The notes: generated by a model from the letters alone, not told the origin. A stretch of 12,529 nt of DNA from Conidiobolus incongruus B7586 (GCA_000697335.1 JNEM01016711.1:1-12529), one strand, 5' to 3'; counted from the first letter of the stretch, positions 1 through 9,149 are shown. Numbers and translations are program-made.

Positions 1-442
1 GGATGTTCACGACTGGATGTTGTGGATCTTGTGTGATTTTGGGGATTATCTCGATGCCTTCAACTTTGTAGGTTTGGTGCATGGCATTATTTCTGTGTTC
101 AAGACTTTTGAATCCCACTTCAATTAATCTGCTTGCCATTCTAGATTGGCCTGAAGAGGCCCCTAAGGGAATGTATGAGCGAATGATGGCGTTTCTCAAA
201 CTGTTGAAAGGTACATCTAAAGGGATAGCATCGGTTTGTTCCGATTTAATATCTGAGAACGAAAATTTAGAGACGTCAAAAACAAGGGAGTATGCGGTAG
301 TAGAGAAGGGTAACTTACCGTTTGCTGCTGCAAGAATTTTTGCGTACGACATCATTGCTTGATTGGGTTGTTTCTGGATATTCGGATCCGGGGGTGTCGG
401 GGGGGCTATCTTCCTAGCCGGGTCCTCGTTGATAGAGGGCAT
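1..442 (-). CDS. Putative ORF1 (gag-like) protein of a LINE-type retroelement, N-terminal 147 residues, 3' part beyond the window
   Basis: The frame starts at the ATG complementary to 440-442 and reads 147 codons without a stop to position 1. An in-frame TGA lies just upstream (16 codons before the ATG), which supports this start. The visible protein has a Pro-rich, hydrophilic N-terminus (residues 1-28), a short SYAKILAAA segment at 32-40, and then a mixed region. Residues 104-135 contain a pattern (LIEVGF, then an alpha-helical stretch, then VEGIEIIP) that resembles the RRM-like nucleic-acid-binding fold seen in ORF1 proteins of fungal LINEs. That assignment rests on pattern memory, not on a diagnostic motif; no zinc knuckle or reverse transcriptase is visible here. 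Codon choice is GC-richer than in the neighbouring host genes, consistent with a mobile sequence. The plus-strand frames at 81-362 and 363-551 are antisense to it. Confidence 0.45.
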   Translation of the reverse strand, partial: MPSINEDPARKIAPPTPPDPNIQKQPNQAMMSYAKILAAANGKLPFSTTAYSLVFDVSKFSFSDIKSEQTDAIPLDVPFNSLRNAIIRSYIPLGASSGQSRMASRLIEVGFKSLEHRNNAMHQTYKVEGIEIIPKITQDPQHPVVNI

Positions 443-600
443 CGTTTGTATAGTTGGATGTGTTTTGCTTCTCTCTTCTTTTTTTTTTCAAAGTGGTTTC
501 ACGCTCTTTGAAGGAATGAGCTCAAGATTAGGTGTGGTTTCCGCTTCTTGAGTAAGAAAAAAGCCTTTTTTTATTCAAAGAAATCAACAACCGAAGTCAC
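1..600 (-). mobile_element. 5' end of a probable LINE-type (non-LTR) retrotransposon, running off the left edge
   Basis: This block has clearly more G and C than anything else in the window, and the change to AT-rich flank is sharp near 560-600. On the minus strand it starts with a leader that includes a run of ten A (plus-strand T 479-488), followed by an ATG at 442 and a frame that stays open to the window edge. A leader followed by a gag-like ORF1 is the usual 5' layout of fungal LINEs. The right boundary is set by composition only; I see no clear target-site duplication, and the reverse transcriptase part would lie outside the window. An LTR element or a host gene with unusual composition are the alternatives. 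Confidence 0.4.
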
Positions 601-974
601 CATATAGCTTTAAGTTAGTTGAGAAAATTTATGGGATTAATTTAAAATTGATAAGTTGAACAGAAATAATATTCTAATATATTGGTTATATAATTTAAAT
701 TAATTATTTTTATTAATGCATATAAAGATGTCATTTGTTTTGAATTAATTTTAAATACAACTAAATATAAAAAATTAATATATCAAACAGCAAGTTTTCA
801 AAGATGCTCAATATCAACACTTCATATTATCGGATTTCCACCAATCCCATAATCATTCCAATTATTTTTCTTATATAAACCTGGAACCTTTGAAATAAAT
901 TAAAAATTCAACTTGAATTTTGTTTAAAATTAAAATTTTATAATATTTTAATAAAAAGTAAAAAATTAAATACA
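601..974 (+). other. Spacer between the mobile-element block and the aminopeptidase gene; promoter side of the latter
   Basis: This stretch is AT-rich with no open frame worth calling on either strand. Its right part must carry the promoter of the gene starting at 975; a TATA-like box is listed separately. No tRNA-like or repeat structure was seen. Confidence 0.7.
872..879 (+). promoter_or_regulatory. TATA-like box upstream of the methionine aminopeptidase gene
   Basis: TATATAAA lies 103 nt before the ATG at 975, in a locally less A/T-uniform patch. The distance is plausible for a core promoter, but in a genome this AT-rich the motif arises often by chance. Confidence 0.35.
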
Positions 975-2578
975 ATGGAAGGAACTAAATGTATAGGTCA
1001 CGAATGTGGGAAACCCGCTAAATTACAATGTCCTCAATGTTTAAAATTGAAAATTAAGGGTTCCTTCTTCTGTAGTCAAGAATGTTTTAAAAAGAATTGG
1101 ACTGAGCATAAAATGTTGCACTTGAATCATCCTGGTATTATATTTAAATTCACGAGTGTATATAATTGATCTTAATAATTTTTTAGATCACACTTTTGAC
1201 CCTTTTCACAAATCTAAATATACTGGCGAGTTGAGAGCTTGTTATCCTCTCAGTCCCAAGAGAGATGTTCCCGATCATATTCCAAAGCCTGATTATGCTA
1301 AAGATGGTAAATTATTGATTAAAAGTTGATATTTCGAAAAAAAATTAATATTTATCAATTACCTAGGCATTCCTCGTTCCGAATTAGCTTTAAGAAATAG
1401 CAATAAAATTGATGTTTTAGAACCCAGTGAAATTGAAATTATGAGAGAAGTTTGCAGAGTACATTAAAAATATAAATGAGTACATTTCAATTATTTATAA
1501 ATTTTATTTAGTTAGCTAGAGAAGTTTTAGATATTGGTGCCAGTGCCATTAAAGTTGGTATTACAACTGACGAAATTGGTAAATTGAATATTTTCAATAT
1601 ATTCAAAATATGAATTAATGTTATGATTTAATAGATAGAATTATTCACGAAGCTATCATTGAAAGAAATGCCTATCCTTCTCCTTTGAATTATAATGGTT
1701 TCCCTAAATCTTGTTGCACGTAAGTTATTATTATGTTTCATAATATTTCAAGTAAGCTAAATATATTATATAGATCCGTTAATGAAGTTATCTGCCATGG
1801 TATTCCCGACAAGAGACCTTTGAAAGACGGTGACATTATCAACATTGATGTCACTTTATACTACAAGGGATTTCACGGTGATTTGAACGAAACTTACACC
1901 GTTGGCAATGTTGACCAAAAGTCTAAGGATTTGATCGATTGCAGTTACCAATCCCTCATAAGAGCTATCTCTATGGGTAATTATCCATTCAATTCTATAT
2001 TATTATTAATAAACTAATTCGCAATGTTAGTGAGACCTGGTGCTGCTTACAGAGATATCGGTGCAGTTATTGAAGAATATACCCACTCTAAAGGCTTTTC
2101 AGTAGTTAAGACTTATTGTGGTCACGGTATCAACTCGTAAAATTATACTAAGATTATTTTATTTCGGTTTCTCACCTGGTTTTTATAGTTTATTCCACTG
2201 CGCTCCTAATGTTCCTCACTACACTAGTAATTACTAAAAATAATATTAAATTGATTTTATATAACTAATATAATACTTTAGGAAACAAGGCTGTCGGTGT
2301 GATGAAAGCTGGTCACACTTTTACCATTGAACCTATGATCAACGAAGGTACCTGGAGAGATGAACACTGGCCCGACGACTGGACTGCCGTCACCGCTGAT
2401 GGTAAGAGATCGGCCCAATTCGAGCACACTTTATTGGTCACGGAAACTGGTTGTGAAGTATTGTAAGTGAATAATCATATTCTTTATTAATTATGATGTA
2501 TTAATGAATAAATTTAGAACTGCTAGAAAAGATGAGAAACGTTTCTATAATTACGAAACTGATTGTCTGGTTAAATAA
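975..2578 (+). CDS. MAP1: Methionine aminopeptidase 1, ten exons, complete
   Basis: This cytosolic metalloprotease removes the initiator Met from nascent proteins at the ribosome. Exons: 975-1134, 1187-1306, 1367-1458, 1512-1578, 1635-1719, 1774-1976, 2031-2136, 2189-2226, 2282-2462 and 2518-2578. All nine introns are GT-AG and 52-60 nt. The joined frame gives 370 residues, close to yeast Map1 (387).

Residues 6-49 form the zf-C6H2 finger (C6, C11, C19, C22, C33, C37, H45, H49) that marks eukaryotic type 1 enzymes and helps ribosome binding. The catalytic pita-bread domain spans about 105-360. The five metal ligands expected by family alignment are present: D200, D211, H274, E307 and E338. 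Conserved histidines H183 and H281 are also there, as are the motifs NIDVT, HGDLNET, GHGI and TIEPM. The start is the ATG that includes the whole finger. Nothing looks broken. A TATA-like box at 872 and an AATAAA at 2619 flank it. Confidence 0.96.
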
Positions 2579-2618
2579 TTTTTCATTCAAAATTGCGATT
2601 TAATTAGATTTGATCTTT

Positions 2619-2624
2619 AATAAA
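2619..2624 (+). terminator. AATAAA poly(A) signal of the aminopeptidase gene
   Basis: A canonical AATAAA hexamer sits 41 nt after the TAA stop, a normal distance for a short 3' UTR. The AT-rich context makes chance matches common, so position is the main support. Confidence 0.5.
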
Positions 2625-3972
2625 AATTTTATTTCAATATCTTCAATTCTTCATTATAATTGAGATTTTTACTTTTCAAGTAGAATTTCAAAAAATTATT
2701 AGATATTTAAATTGACATTGAAGTACTAATATAAAAATTTATATTAAAACAGAATAATTTTGAAAACATATATCATATTATGACCAGTTATATTCAATCA
2801 ACTTAACTACAATTATTCTATAATATTTATACTTCCAAATACTTTTTCAAATTTGAATTACTCAAATTAAATTTTAAAATTAAAAAATTTGACAGGAATA
2901 TTCCTATTATATTGAAGATATGATTTTTCGAATACTTTCATGTTATCTTAAAAATTTTTATAAAGTTCAATATAAAATATTATAATTCATTAATAATTCA
3001 ATTACCATTATATTATGGAAATCCATTAAAAACTAACTAATCAAAATTGTAAGAATATTATATTACCGATTATTCACATAGATCATGATGATAAAACTGA
3101 ACTTGGGAACTTGAATTCATATGCACCAATATGATGCTTTGATTCTCATGTTATGTTTACTTTGCCAAAGGTGTAGTAAATTTATAAAATTTATTGTTAA
3201 TAACAACGTCTTTCGAACTCTTATCTTCAAATATTATTAAAAAAAACTTTCTCATTGACTACCAACGATCCAAAAAGCTCTAAAGATCATCATTCTACAC
3301 ATGTTTTTTGAATTTATTCCGATTTTGATATTATGTATTGGATTATTTATAGTATACAGTTTTAAAATTCATACTATTATCAAGTTTCTTCAATAATTCT
3401 ATTTTGATATTTGAAATTAAAGCAATAATTTAAAATGAATAATTATTGAAAAACTCACTTAAGAAAGTTTCTTGTAATACAACACGATTGAAGGAATATA
3501 CGTTTTATTAATATATATATATAGAAGTCAACTAATTTTTTAAATCAATAAAGAATATAGATAATATTATGATATTACAATATTTTGAACACTGAAAATA
3601 TCAATCATTAAATCCCATTATTTAAAGACAATATTATATTTAATTTGCCAATAAAATGCATATTCCCATCATTTTAAAAAAATTTTTCTTGATTGATTCC
3701 GAGATCGAAGAGAGAAAATGATAATGGATTCAAGAATGTAAATTTAGAATCCAATTTTGAATATGCCTTGATTTCGAACCAAGTCACTCGGAGCTCCATT
3801 GAGTTATCATTAAACTTAGTCTGCTCTATGTCATCACTTTACAATATAAACAATTAATCAAATAGAAAGAAATGGAAAATTGAATATACAATGAGGTGAA
3901 CAAGCATAATTGGAAAAAGAATACATTCTAATTAATTTAATCCCATACTCATTCAAATTAGAATTTCTGTTT
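2625..3972. other. AT-rich intergenic stretch between the aminopeptidase and spermidine synthase genes
   Basis: No gene is supported on either strand. The longest ATG-started frame I followed is a 39-codon one on the plus strand starting near 3120 with a hydrophobic N-terminus; it has no homology that I recognise and is within chance expectation. A slightly GC-richer patch at about 3700-3850 includes a minus-strand sequence resembling a tRNA T-arm, discussed under rejected items. The right end must hold upstream control sequence for the gene at 4045. Confidence 0.65.
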
Positions 3973-3980
3973 TATAAATA
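3973..3980 (+). promoter_or_regulatory. TATA-like box upstream of spermidine synthase
   Basis: TATAAATA lies 72 nt before the ATG at 4045 and is followed by a less AT-uniform segment that could hold the transcription start. Spacing is right for a TATA-driven gene with a leader of roughly 40 nt; chance occurrence cannot be excluded. Confidence 0.4.
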
Positions 3981-4044
3981 ATAGTATCAATTCGAAAATT
4001 AGATCATCATCATTGATATTAATCTATTTCAACAAACTTTCAAT

Positions 4045-4987
4045 ATGAGTCAATTATCTCACCCCAATATTAAAGACGGATGGTTCAAGGAAACTTCCAC
4101 TCTTTGGCCCGGTCAAGGTATTATACTATTATTAATTATAACTATTTCATATCTTTAATATTTTTATTTTAGCTATGACTTTGGAAGTTAAAGAAATTCT
4201 TCATGTTGAAAAGTCTCAATATCAAGATGTTTTAATTTTCGAATCTACTACTTACGGTAATGTTTTGGTTTTGGACGGTGTCATTCAAGCTACAGAAAGA
4301 GATGAATTCTCTTACCAAGAAATGATCGCTCACATTCCTTTAATGTGTCATCCCAATCCCGAAAGAGTCTTGGTTATTGGAGGTGGTGACGGTGGTGTTT
4401 TAAGGGAAATTGTCAAGCATGAATCCGTCAAAGAAGTCGTCTTGTGTGAAATCGACGAAGCTGTTCCCAGATTATCCAAGCAATACTTGCCCTCTATGGC
4501 TGTTGGCTTCCAACACCCCAAGGTCAAGGTCCACATTGGTGATGGTTTCCCCTATCTCAAAGCTAACACTGCCACCTACGACGTTATCATCACTGATTCT
4601 TCTGACCCTGTCGGACCTGCTGCCTCTCTCTACCAAGCCGAATTTTATCAACTCATGAAGAATGCTCTTCGTTCTGGAGGTATCATCAGCACTCAAGGTG
4701 AATGCCAATGGCTCCATCTCAACATCATCAAGGAAGTTTTGGACTTCTCCAAGGAATTATTCCCCTCTGTCTCCTACGCCTACACCACCATTCCCACTTA
4801 CCCATCCGGCCAAATTGGTTTTATTTTATGTTCTAACGATGAAAACCAAAAATTCCATACGCCTACTCGCACCTGGTCCCCCGAAACTGAAGCCAAATTG
4901 TGCAGATACTATAACTCCAAGATTCACTCCGCTGCCTTCGTTTTACCCCAATTTGCCAAGTCTGTCCTCTTCCCCGACCAACAATAG
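4045..4987 (+). CDS. SPE3: Spermidine synthase (putrescine aminopropyltransferase), two exons, complete
   Basis: The enzyme transfers the aminopropyl group of decarboxylated S-adenosylmethionine to putrescine, giving spermidine and methylthioadenosine, in the cytosol. Exons 4045-4117 and 4173-4987 are joined across a 55-nt GT-AG intron in phase 1, giving 295 residues, the usual size. Starting at the ATG at 4175 would lose the first 25 residues, including the DGWF segment typical of the family's N-terminal strand region.

Motifs in order: SQYQDVLIF (Q42); [20 protein letters not shown] with substrate residues Y72 and Q73; the nucleotide-binding GGGDGG with D97; CEID with E117; GDGF with D148; and TDSSDP with catalytic D166 and D169. 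GECQWLH and [11 protein letters not shown] (Y234) follow. These match the human and yeast enzymes almost residue by residue. The second half uses many C-ending codons (GCC, ATC, CTC, CCC), suggesting a well-expressed gene. I prefer spermidine over spermine synthase because it lacks the N-terminal extension domain of animal spermine synthase. Confidence 0.96.
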
Positions 4988-5066
4988 ATTGATTGATTGA
5001 TTTCAGTCACTTTCCAACTTCATGTGATTTTTGATCCCTCATAATCCAATAGCTAAAATATATATA

Positions 5067-5076
5067 AATAAATAAA
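5067..5076 (+). terminator. Overlapping AATAAA poly(A) signals of spermidine synthase
   Basis: Two overlapping AATAAA hexamers (5067-5072 and 5071-5076) lie about 80 nt after the stop codon. Just after the stop there is also a short run of the tetranucleotide GATT, which has no evident function. Confidence 0.5.
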
Positions 5077-5925
5077 ATTATAAAAATATTAACTCCAGCC
5101 CATAACAATATTCCAAGAAATATTCAAAACTTAATAATATTTCATAATATTAAAAATTATTAATATTTGCTTCATTTAATACCATTTTTGAAAAATATAT
5201 TAACTTCCATTAAAAAATTTTCAATTTAACATTAATTTTATTCAAAACAGGTTTTTTCTAAATAAATATATTGACATATTCTAACTATTTTTTATGGTTT
5301 AGTTTTTAACATTAATTATTAAAGTTTTTAACGTATTTTTTTAATAAAAATTGAATATATATTTGTTATAATTATTAAATATTAAATAATCATTATTTTT
5401 CTTTATTAGAGAATCTTTTTTTTTATTTCAATTTCTAATTTATTTATTTATTTATTTTTTATTAATTTAAACTTTTTTCATTTATATTCAATTTAATATT
5501 TTAAATTTTGTCATAAATTATTTATTTATTTTTGTTTTTCATAAGAAAAAAAAATAAATTAGTATTAATTATACTATTAATTAGTTAATTAAAATTAATT
5601 AATATATATTTATAATATTTTATATTATTGAAAAAAAAAATCAACTTTTCAAATATGTTAAATATATATATATATTAATGAAACAATAGTAATAATAATA
5701 ATAATTCTTAAATTTATTATTATTTAACTAATAACCAAAAATTAAAGTTTATAACAATTCTTCATTATAAATTTTAATAATTTTTATTATTAAAAATTGA
5801 ATTATTTAAAGATTAAAAACAATGCAAGTGTTACAAAATTAACCAAAATTTAATTAAACAGAATATATATGTGGGGGTTATATTAATATTATTTTTATTA
5901 ACTTGAAATTTAGATTGTTATTCAG
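5077..5925. other. Extremely AT-rich spacer with simple repeats
   Basis: No coding frame is supported on either strand. The stretch is almost only A and T, with low-complexity tracts: TTTA repeats near 5440-5458, an A-run near 5631-5640, a TA run near 5663-5674 and AAT repeats near 5691-5704. Composition changes at about 5870, where coding-like sequence begins. Confidence 0.75.
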
Positions 5926-6424
5926 ATGGGTGCGATTTTGAATAATTGAAATGTTAAAAATATAAACAATTAAAAGATTTGAGGGAAAGAGATGCTAAAG
6001 GTTTTTGTTTAAGGTATGGAGGATCAAGTCAGGTGGGAAATTATTTTGATAAAATTAATTGACCTAGATCCAGTCTAGAAGTAGGACATTTAGCTTTAAA
6101 AAATGGTAACCCCCATATGATCCAGTAAACAATCGGTTGGTATATGTTATATGTAAGGTTATAGGATTTAACATGAATTGCAATGAGAATTCACAATATC
6201 ATTCAGCTCACACCACCACCGCTCGATTGGTTCATATGCCAGGAATTTATTATGAAGAATGGGAATATACACATTTCAAATGTTAAAACAATTAAACCCA
6301 ACTGAGAGATATGGAATATTAAGTGTTAAATAAAAGTTGTGTCGAAATTATTGCATCTAATCCAAGTTATCAAGATGATATTCTATTTACAAACAGAGAC
6401 TGGACTGGAGTTGAGTGTTGTTGA
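5926..6424 (+). CDS. Candidate small gene of unknown function, five exons, or a decayed gene
   Basis: I do not recognise this protein. The patch is much GC-richer than the spacer to its left. The model joins 5926-5929, 5977-6013, 6068-6105, 6165-6281 and 6324-6424 across GT-AG introns of 47, 54, 59 and 42 nt, giving 98 residues. The core exon encodes a natural-looking mix with HTTTARLVHMPGIYYEEWEY near residues 42-61, and the last exon includes SCVEIIASNPSYQDD; the model ends in CysCys. Six cysteines and several aromatic residues are present; there is no signal peptide or membrane segment.

Weak points: introns 2 and 3 are GC-richer than the proven introns here, the first exon has four bases, the last intron is short (an alternative acceptor at 6336 gives 55 nt but another frame), and frame 6110-6283 is also open unspliced for 58 codons. 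The 3' end is antisense to the last codons of the arrestin gene. A pseudogene is a fair alternative. Confidence 0.3.
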
Positions 6425-7673
6425 CTCTATATCCAGATTTTGAGGGAACTTCGGGGAGTTTGACGGATGAATGACTCATTAATATGGTCCTTCGGCGATC
6501 CATCTCATCTGAGTCGTTGGTGAATACTGATGATAAATCGCTACACAAGCTGGGTGTAAGTGACAAGCGACTTCTGGGAGCGAGGATGTCGGAGATATCA
6601 TCGAGAATCTCGACTTCGTCGTAAGAGGCATCTCCAGCCAATACCAAGGGATCGAGATACTCACCGACGGAGAGAAGTTGGGGAAGTTCGCTCAATGTCA
6701 GGTTCAGTGTGCTGATCTGAATGGGAATGTCCACGAGAAGAGGCACACGCGACCAGGCGACATTGGCACTGACCAAAATTTTATAAGTAACCCTAATCAA
6801 TTTGGATGTGAAGATAGAAGGAGAAATTTCTTCAGGCACTGGGACACGGATGAGATCCAGTTCCTCAATGGAGTTGAATTGAATATGACTAACTGTATTA
6901 CAAGTCTGTATTTCTTTTTCAGGACCGAAAATTGAGATCAACTGCATTAATTTGATATCCAATCCAGTGACTGATTTGGTATTAACAGGAGTAAATGCTA
7001 AATCAAGACAAATATCACCACCTGGACATGTAGTTCTGAAGGTAGTATCAGCGATAAGTTTAATGGTTTCTCTTGTCATGACACCATAAGTATTCTCATT
7101 TGTAAAAGTTTGAGGTTCGGTGAAATCGGGGTGAAATTTGGGGATTGAAGATAATAAGGTCATTGGAACAGTTGTTGCATGACCAAACTTAGCAGGACGC
7201 TCAATAGTTGCCTTTAATTTATAACGAATGAATCCGTTAGGACTCTCTAAAGAAGAGGGATAATTGTAATCTCCTAACTGGATTTGAAATGGGAAAGCAT
7301 AGCTTGTGGCGCTCAAATATCCGCAGGGGTGTTCCCACAAAGTTGTTCTGACTTTAAAGATATCTTGCTCGAGTACATTACTATAATAATACAGTTAATA
7401 TATGTGAATTGATGTGCTGCTATATCGTAATATATTACTGTTTGGGATTATTGGGGTCTAAAATGATGCCTTCTTGACCGTGAAAAGTGAGAACAACAGA
7501 CTTAGCTCTCTCTGGTCTACTAAATTTTAGATTAACAACACCTATTAAACAAGTGAATAAGGCCATTATTAAGGGTAGAAATATATGGTCAACGTACCTG
7601 AGATAACTTGACCTGCATAAAATTCACTCTGATCTTGGTCAAAGACGATATTGAATAATTCAGGTTTGACCAT
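6387..7673 (-). CDS. Arrestin-domain (alpha-arrestin-like) protein, three exons, complete
   Basis: Alpha-arrestins are cytoplasmic adaptors that link membrane transporters and receptors to ubiquitin ligases and endocytosis. Reading on the minus strand, exons 7673-7598, 7541-7439 and 7380-6387 join across GT-AG introns of 56 and 58 nt to give 390 residues. The ATG at 7673 follows the purine-poor leader CTTCAAC.

Residues about 5-150 fit Arrestin_N: FNIVFD then YAGQVISGVVNLKF at 19-32, and FPFQIQL to KLKATIERP at 89-122 with the Pro-Ser-Leu-Glu loop typical of the family. Residues about 165-283 fit Arrestin_C, closing with PSIFTSKLIRVTYKILVSA at 247-265 and LLVDIPIQI at 274-282. A polar tail of about 107 residues follows, with an acidic patch (DEVEILDD) and many serines. 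I see no PPxY or LPxY motif, so direct binding to an Rsp5/Nedd4-type ligase is not shown. The gene converges on the candidate frame at 5926-6424. The frame starting at 7340 alone would miss the first 73 residues. Confidence 0.9.
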
Positions 7674-7759
7674 GTTGAAGAATATTTTTTAATACAAAAT
7701 ATTATGAGTTTTGAAGTTTAAAAGATTTGTTGAATTTTAGTTTGGAATATCAATAAATG

Positions 7760-7799
<40 letters not shown>

Positions 7800-8036
7800 T
7801 TATGTATATTAAGTTGGTATGTGATAAGTTGATAGGCTGATAATAAGCCAGATATTAAAGATTATAGAATAATAGAGATAGAGAAATCAATGAATTCAAT
7901 ATTATTTATAGGTAAATAAGCATAAAGTATGGAAAAATGAAATCCAAGAGTGCAATATATAAATAAAAAGCCAAGTTGAAACTTAGTTCAAAAGGAAACG
8001 ATAAGGTATTTATACTAATCAATATTTCCCTTATTC
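7674..8036 (-). promoter_or_regulatory. Upstream side of the arrestin gene, AT-rich, with a TA microsatellite
   Basis: No gene is visible. Reading toward the arrestin start, an (AT)13 tract is followed by TATATTTATATATCA, then about 95 nt of A/T-rich leader. The AT tract may serve as the TATA-like core element, but this is inferred from position alone. Confidence 0.35.
7774..7799. repeat. (AT)13 microsatellite
   Basis: Thirteen uninterrupted AT units lie about 100 nt upstream of the arrestin start codon. Such tracts are prone to length change and could alter promoter spacing between strains. Confidence 0.9.
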
Positions 8037-8230
8037 AACAATGTGGAAGAGTTGTAATTTATTAAGCCTTCTCCCCGATTGACCACATTTTCATCAGATT
8101 CAAGTACCTGATTGGACGAATGGGTATGTCCCTTGGTACTGCATCTGATTGGTTGTTGAATTCTAATTTTTTCTGTATTCCCCTTAAATCATCAATTCAA
8201 ACCACACGTCTCAAATCTTATATTTTCAAC
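8037..8230. other. GC-richer island with short open frames on both strands and two inverted CCAAT boxes
   Basis: This island stands out from its flanks. A plus-strand frame after a TAA near 8060 and a minus-strand frame across the same bases each stay open for about 57 codons, but neither is recognisable, and antiparallel open frames often shadow each other. Two ATTGG motifs are listed separately. The island may be a distal promoter element of the arrestin gene or a relic of coding sequence. Confidence 0.35.
8111..8152 (-). promoter_or_regulatory. Pair of CCAAT boxes facing the arrestin gene
   Basis: ATTGG occurs at 8111-8115 and 8148-8152, each preceded by CTG, so on the minus strand both read CCAATCAG. 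CCAATCA is the preferred core of the HAP/NF-Y complex. They are 37 nt apart and about 440-475 nt upstream of the arrestin ATG. The repeated eight-base context is what lifts them above chance; no binding is shown. Confidence 0.3.
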
Positions 8231-9149
8231 TTGAATTAGCCTACATAACAGTTTATTGTATGAAACAAATATTAAAAATTTCAAACTAGACAATGGAATC
8301 ATATTGAATAGTTAAAACAATAAAATCATTGTTCAAACTTAGGAGCAATTTAATATATTATATTTGTGCAATTTGATTTATCTAAGCATTTTGAGCAGTT
8401 TATTAGAGTGTAATTTACTAAATACAGTCATTTTGATCAAATGATTTGATATAGAAAAAGTAGTGGTTTTCAATAGATTATTCCATGCCTCCAAATTTTT
8501 TGGTTCAATCAACACGAGGATGAACTGCTCTAAAAGGAATAATCATCTAATCATGAGAGATGTTATAAGAAAATGAAAACAATGATCTGTGGGGAAGTTG
8601 TCTTTTTTTATTGAATTAAATAGTTTATTTCTGGTCGATCAATTCCAAGTGAGCAATATGATACTTTAGGTAAATTGACTAATGACTCAATTATACTTTT
8701 ACTTTTTAAGTGTTACTTGATAATTTTTATCAATAACGTATTTCTTTTTAGTATACTTGATACATTAAACTATTTAGCTTAAAATAATTCTTTATTAATC
8801 GATGCAATAGTTTAGTCAATGGGTAAAAATAGAAGATATATAAGCATAAGTATACTATTAAACAATTCAAATTGTTATCAAACATTTAAATAGTTAATTA
8901 AAATTACCTAATATTTATCCTAATCAATTATATTTCACTTGTGAAATATGAGCTCAATTAATTCAATTTGCCACAAATTAACTGCATTCTTATTAATTCA
9001 AATTCATCAAAAAGCTATTTTTATCAATTTCCCATTAAAGCTGATAGAGAATAATGATTAATATCAATAGTTTGCCATTTATCAATACAATTGTATGATC
9101 AAAATATTGATATAAATAAACTACGGAAAATGAAAAATAACAGAGTAAT
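8231..9149. other. AT-rich stretch without a gene
   Basis: No frame longer than chance, no RNA gene and no long repeat were seen on either strand. A slightly GC-richer part near 8480-8610 holds only short frames. Confidence 0.65.

Noticed and set aside
81-551. Two plus-strand open frames (81-362 and 363-551)
   Set aside because: They are antisense to the longer, better-supported minus-strand frame starting at 442, and their proteins look like shadow translations with low-complexity stretches.
1733-2017. A stand-alone small protein starting at 1733
   Set aside because: This frame begins inside intron 5 and ends inside intron 6 of the aminopeptidase gene; its middle is exon 6, so it is not a separate gene.
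3755-3815. Minus-strand tRNA-like sequence with GGTTCGAAATC (T-arm/B-box look) and ACTCAATGG (D-arm/A-box look)
   Set aside because: A five-pair T-stem can be drawn but its closing pair is G-T instead of G-C, the acceptor strands pair in only about four of seven positions, and there is no room for a proper anticodon arm. At most it is a remote tRNA or SINE relic; I do not call it.
4348-5000. Several open frames overlapping spermidine synthase on both strands
   Set aside because: All are shadows of the highly conserved spermidine synthase frame.
6479-6935. Additional minus-strand frame (6479-6664) and plus-strand frame (6678-6935) within the arrestin gene
   Set aside because: Both overlap a frame with clear arrestin domain motifs; their products show no recognisable features.
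8870-8885. Small palindrome AACAATTCAAATTGTT considered as an operator or transposon end
   Set aside because: Stems this short of A/T sequence are expected often by chance here, and no partner repeat or target duplication was found.
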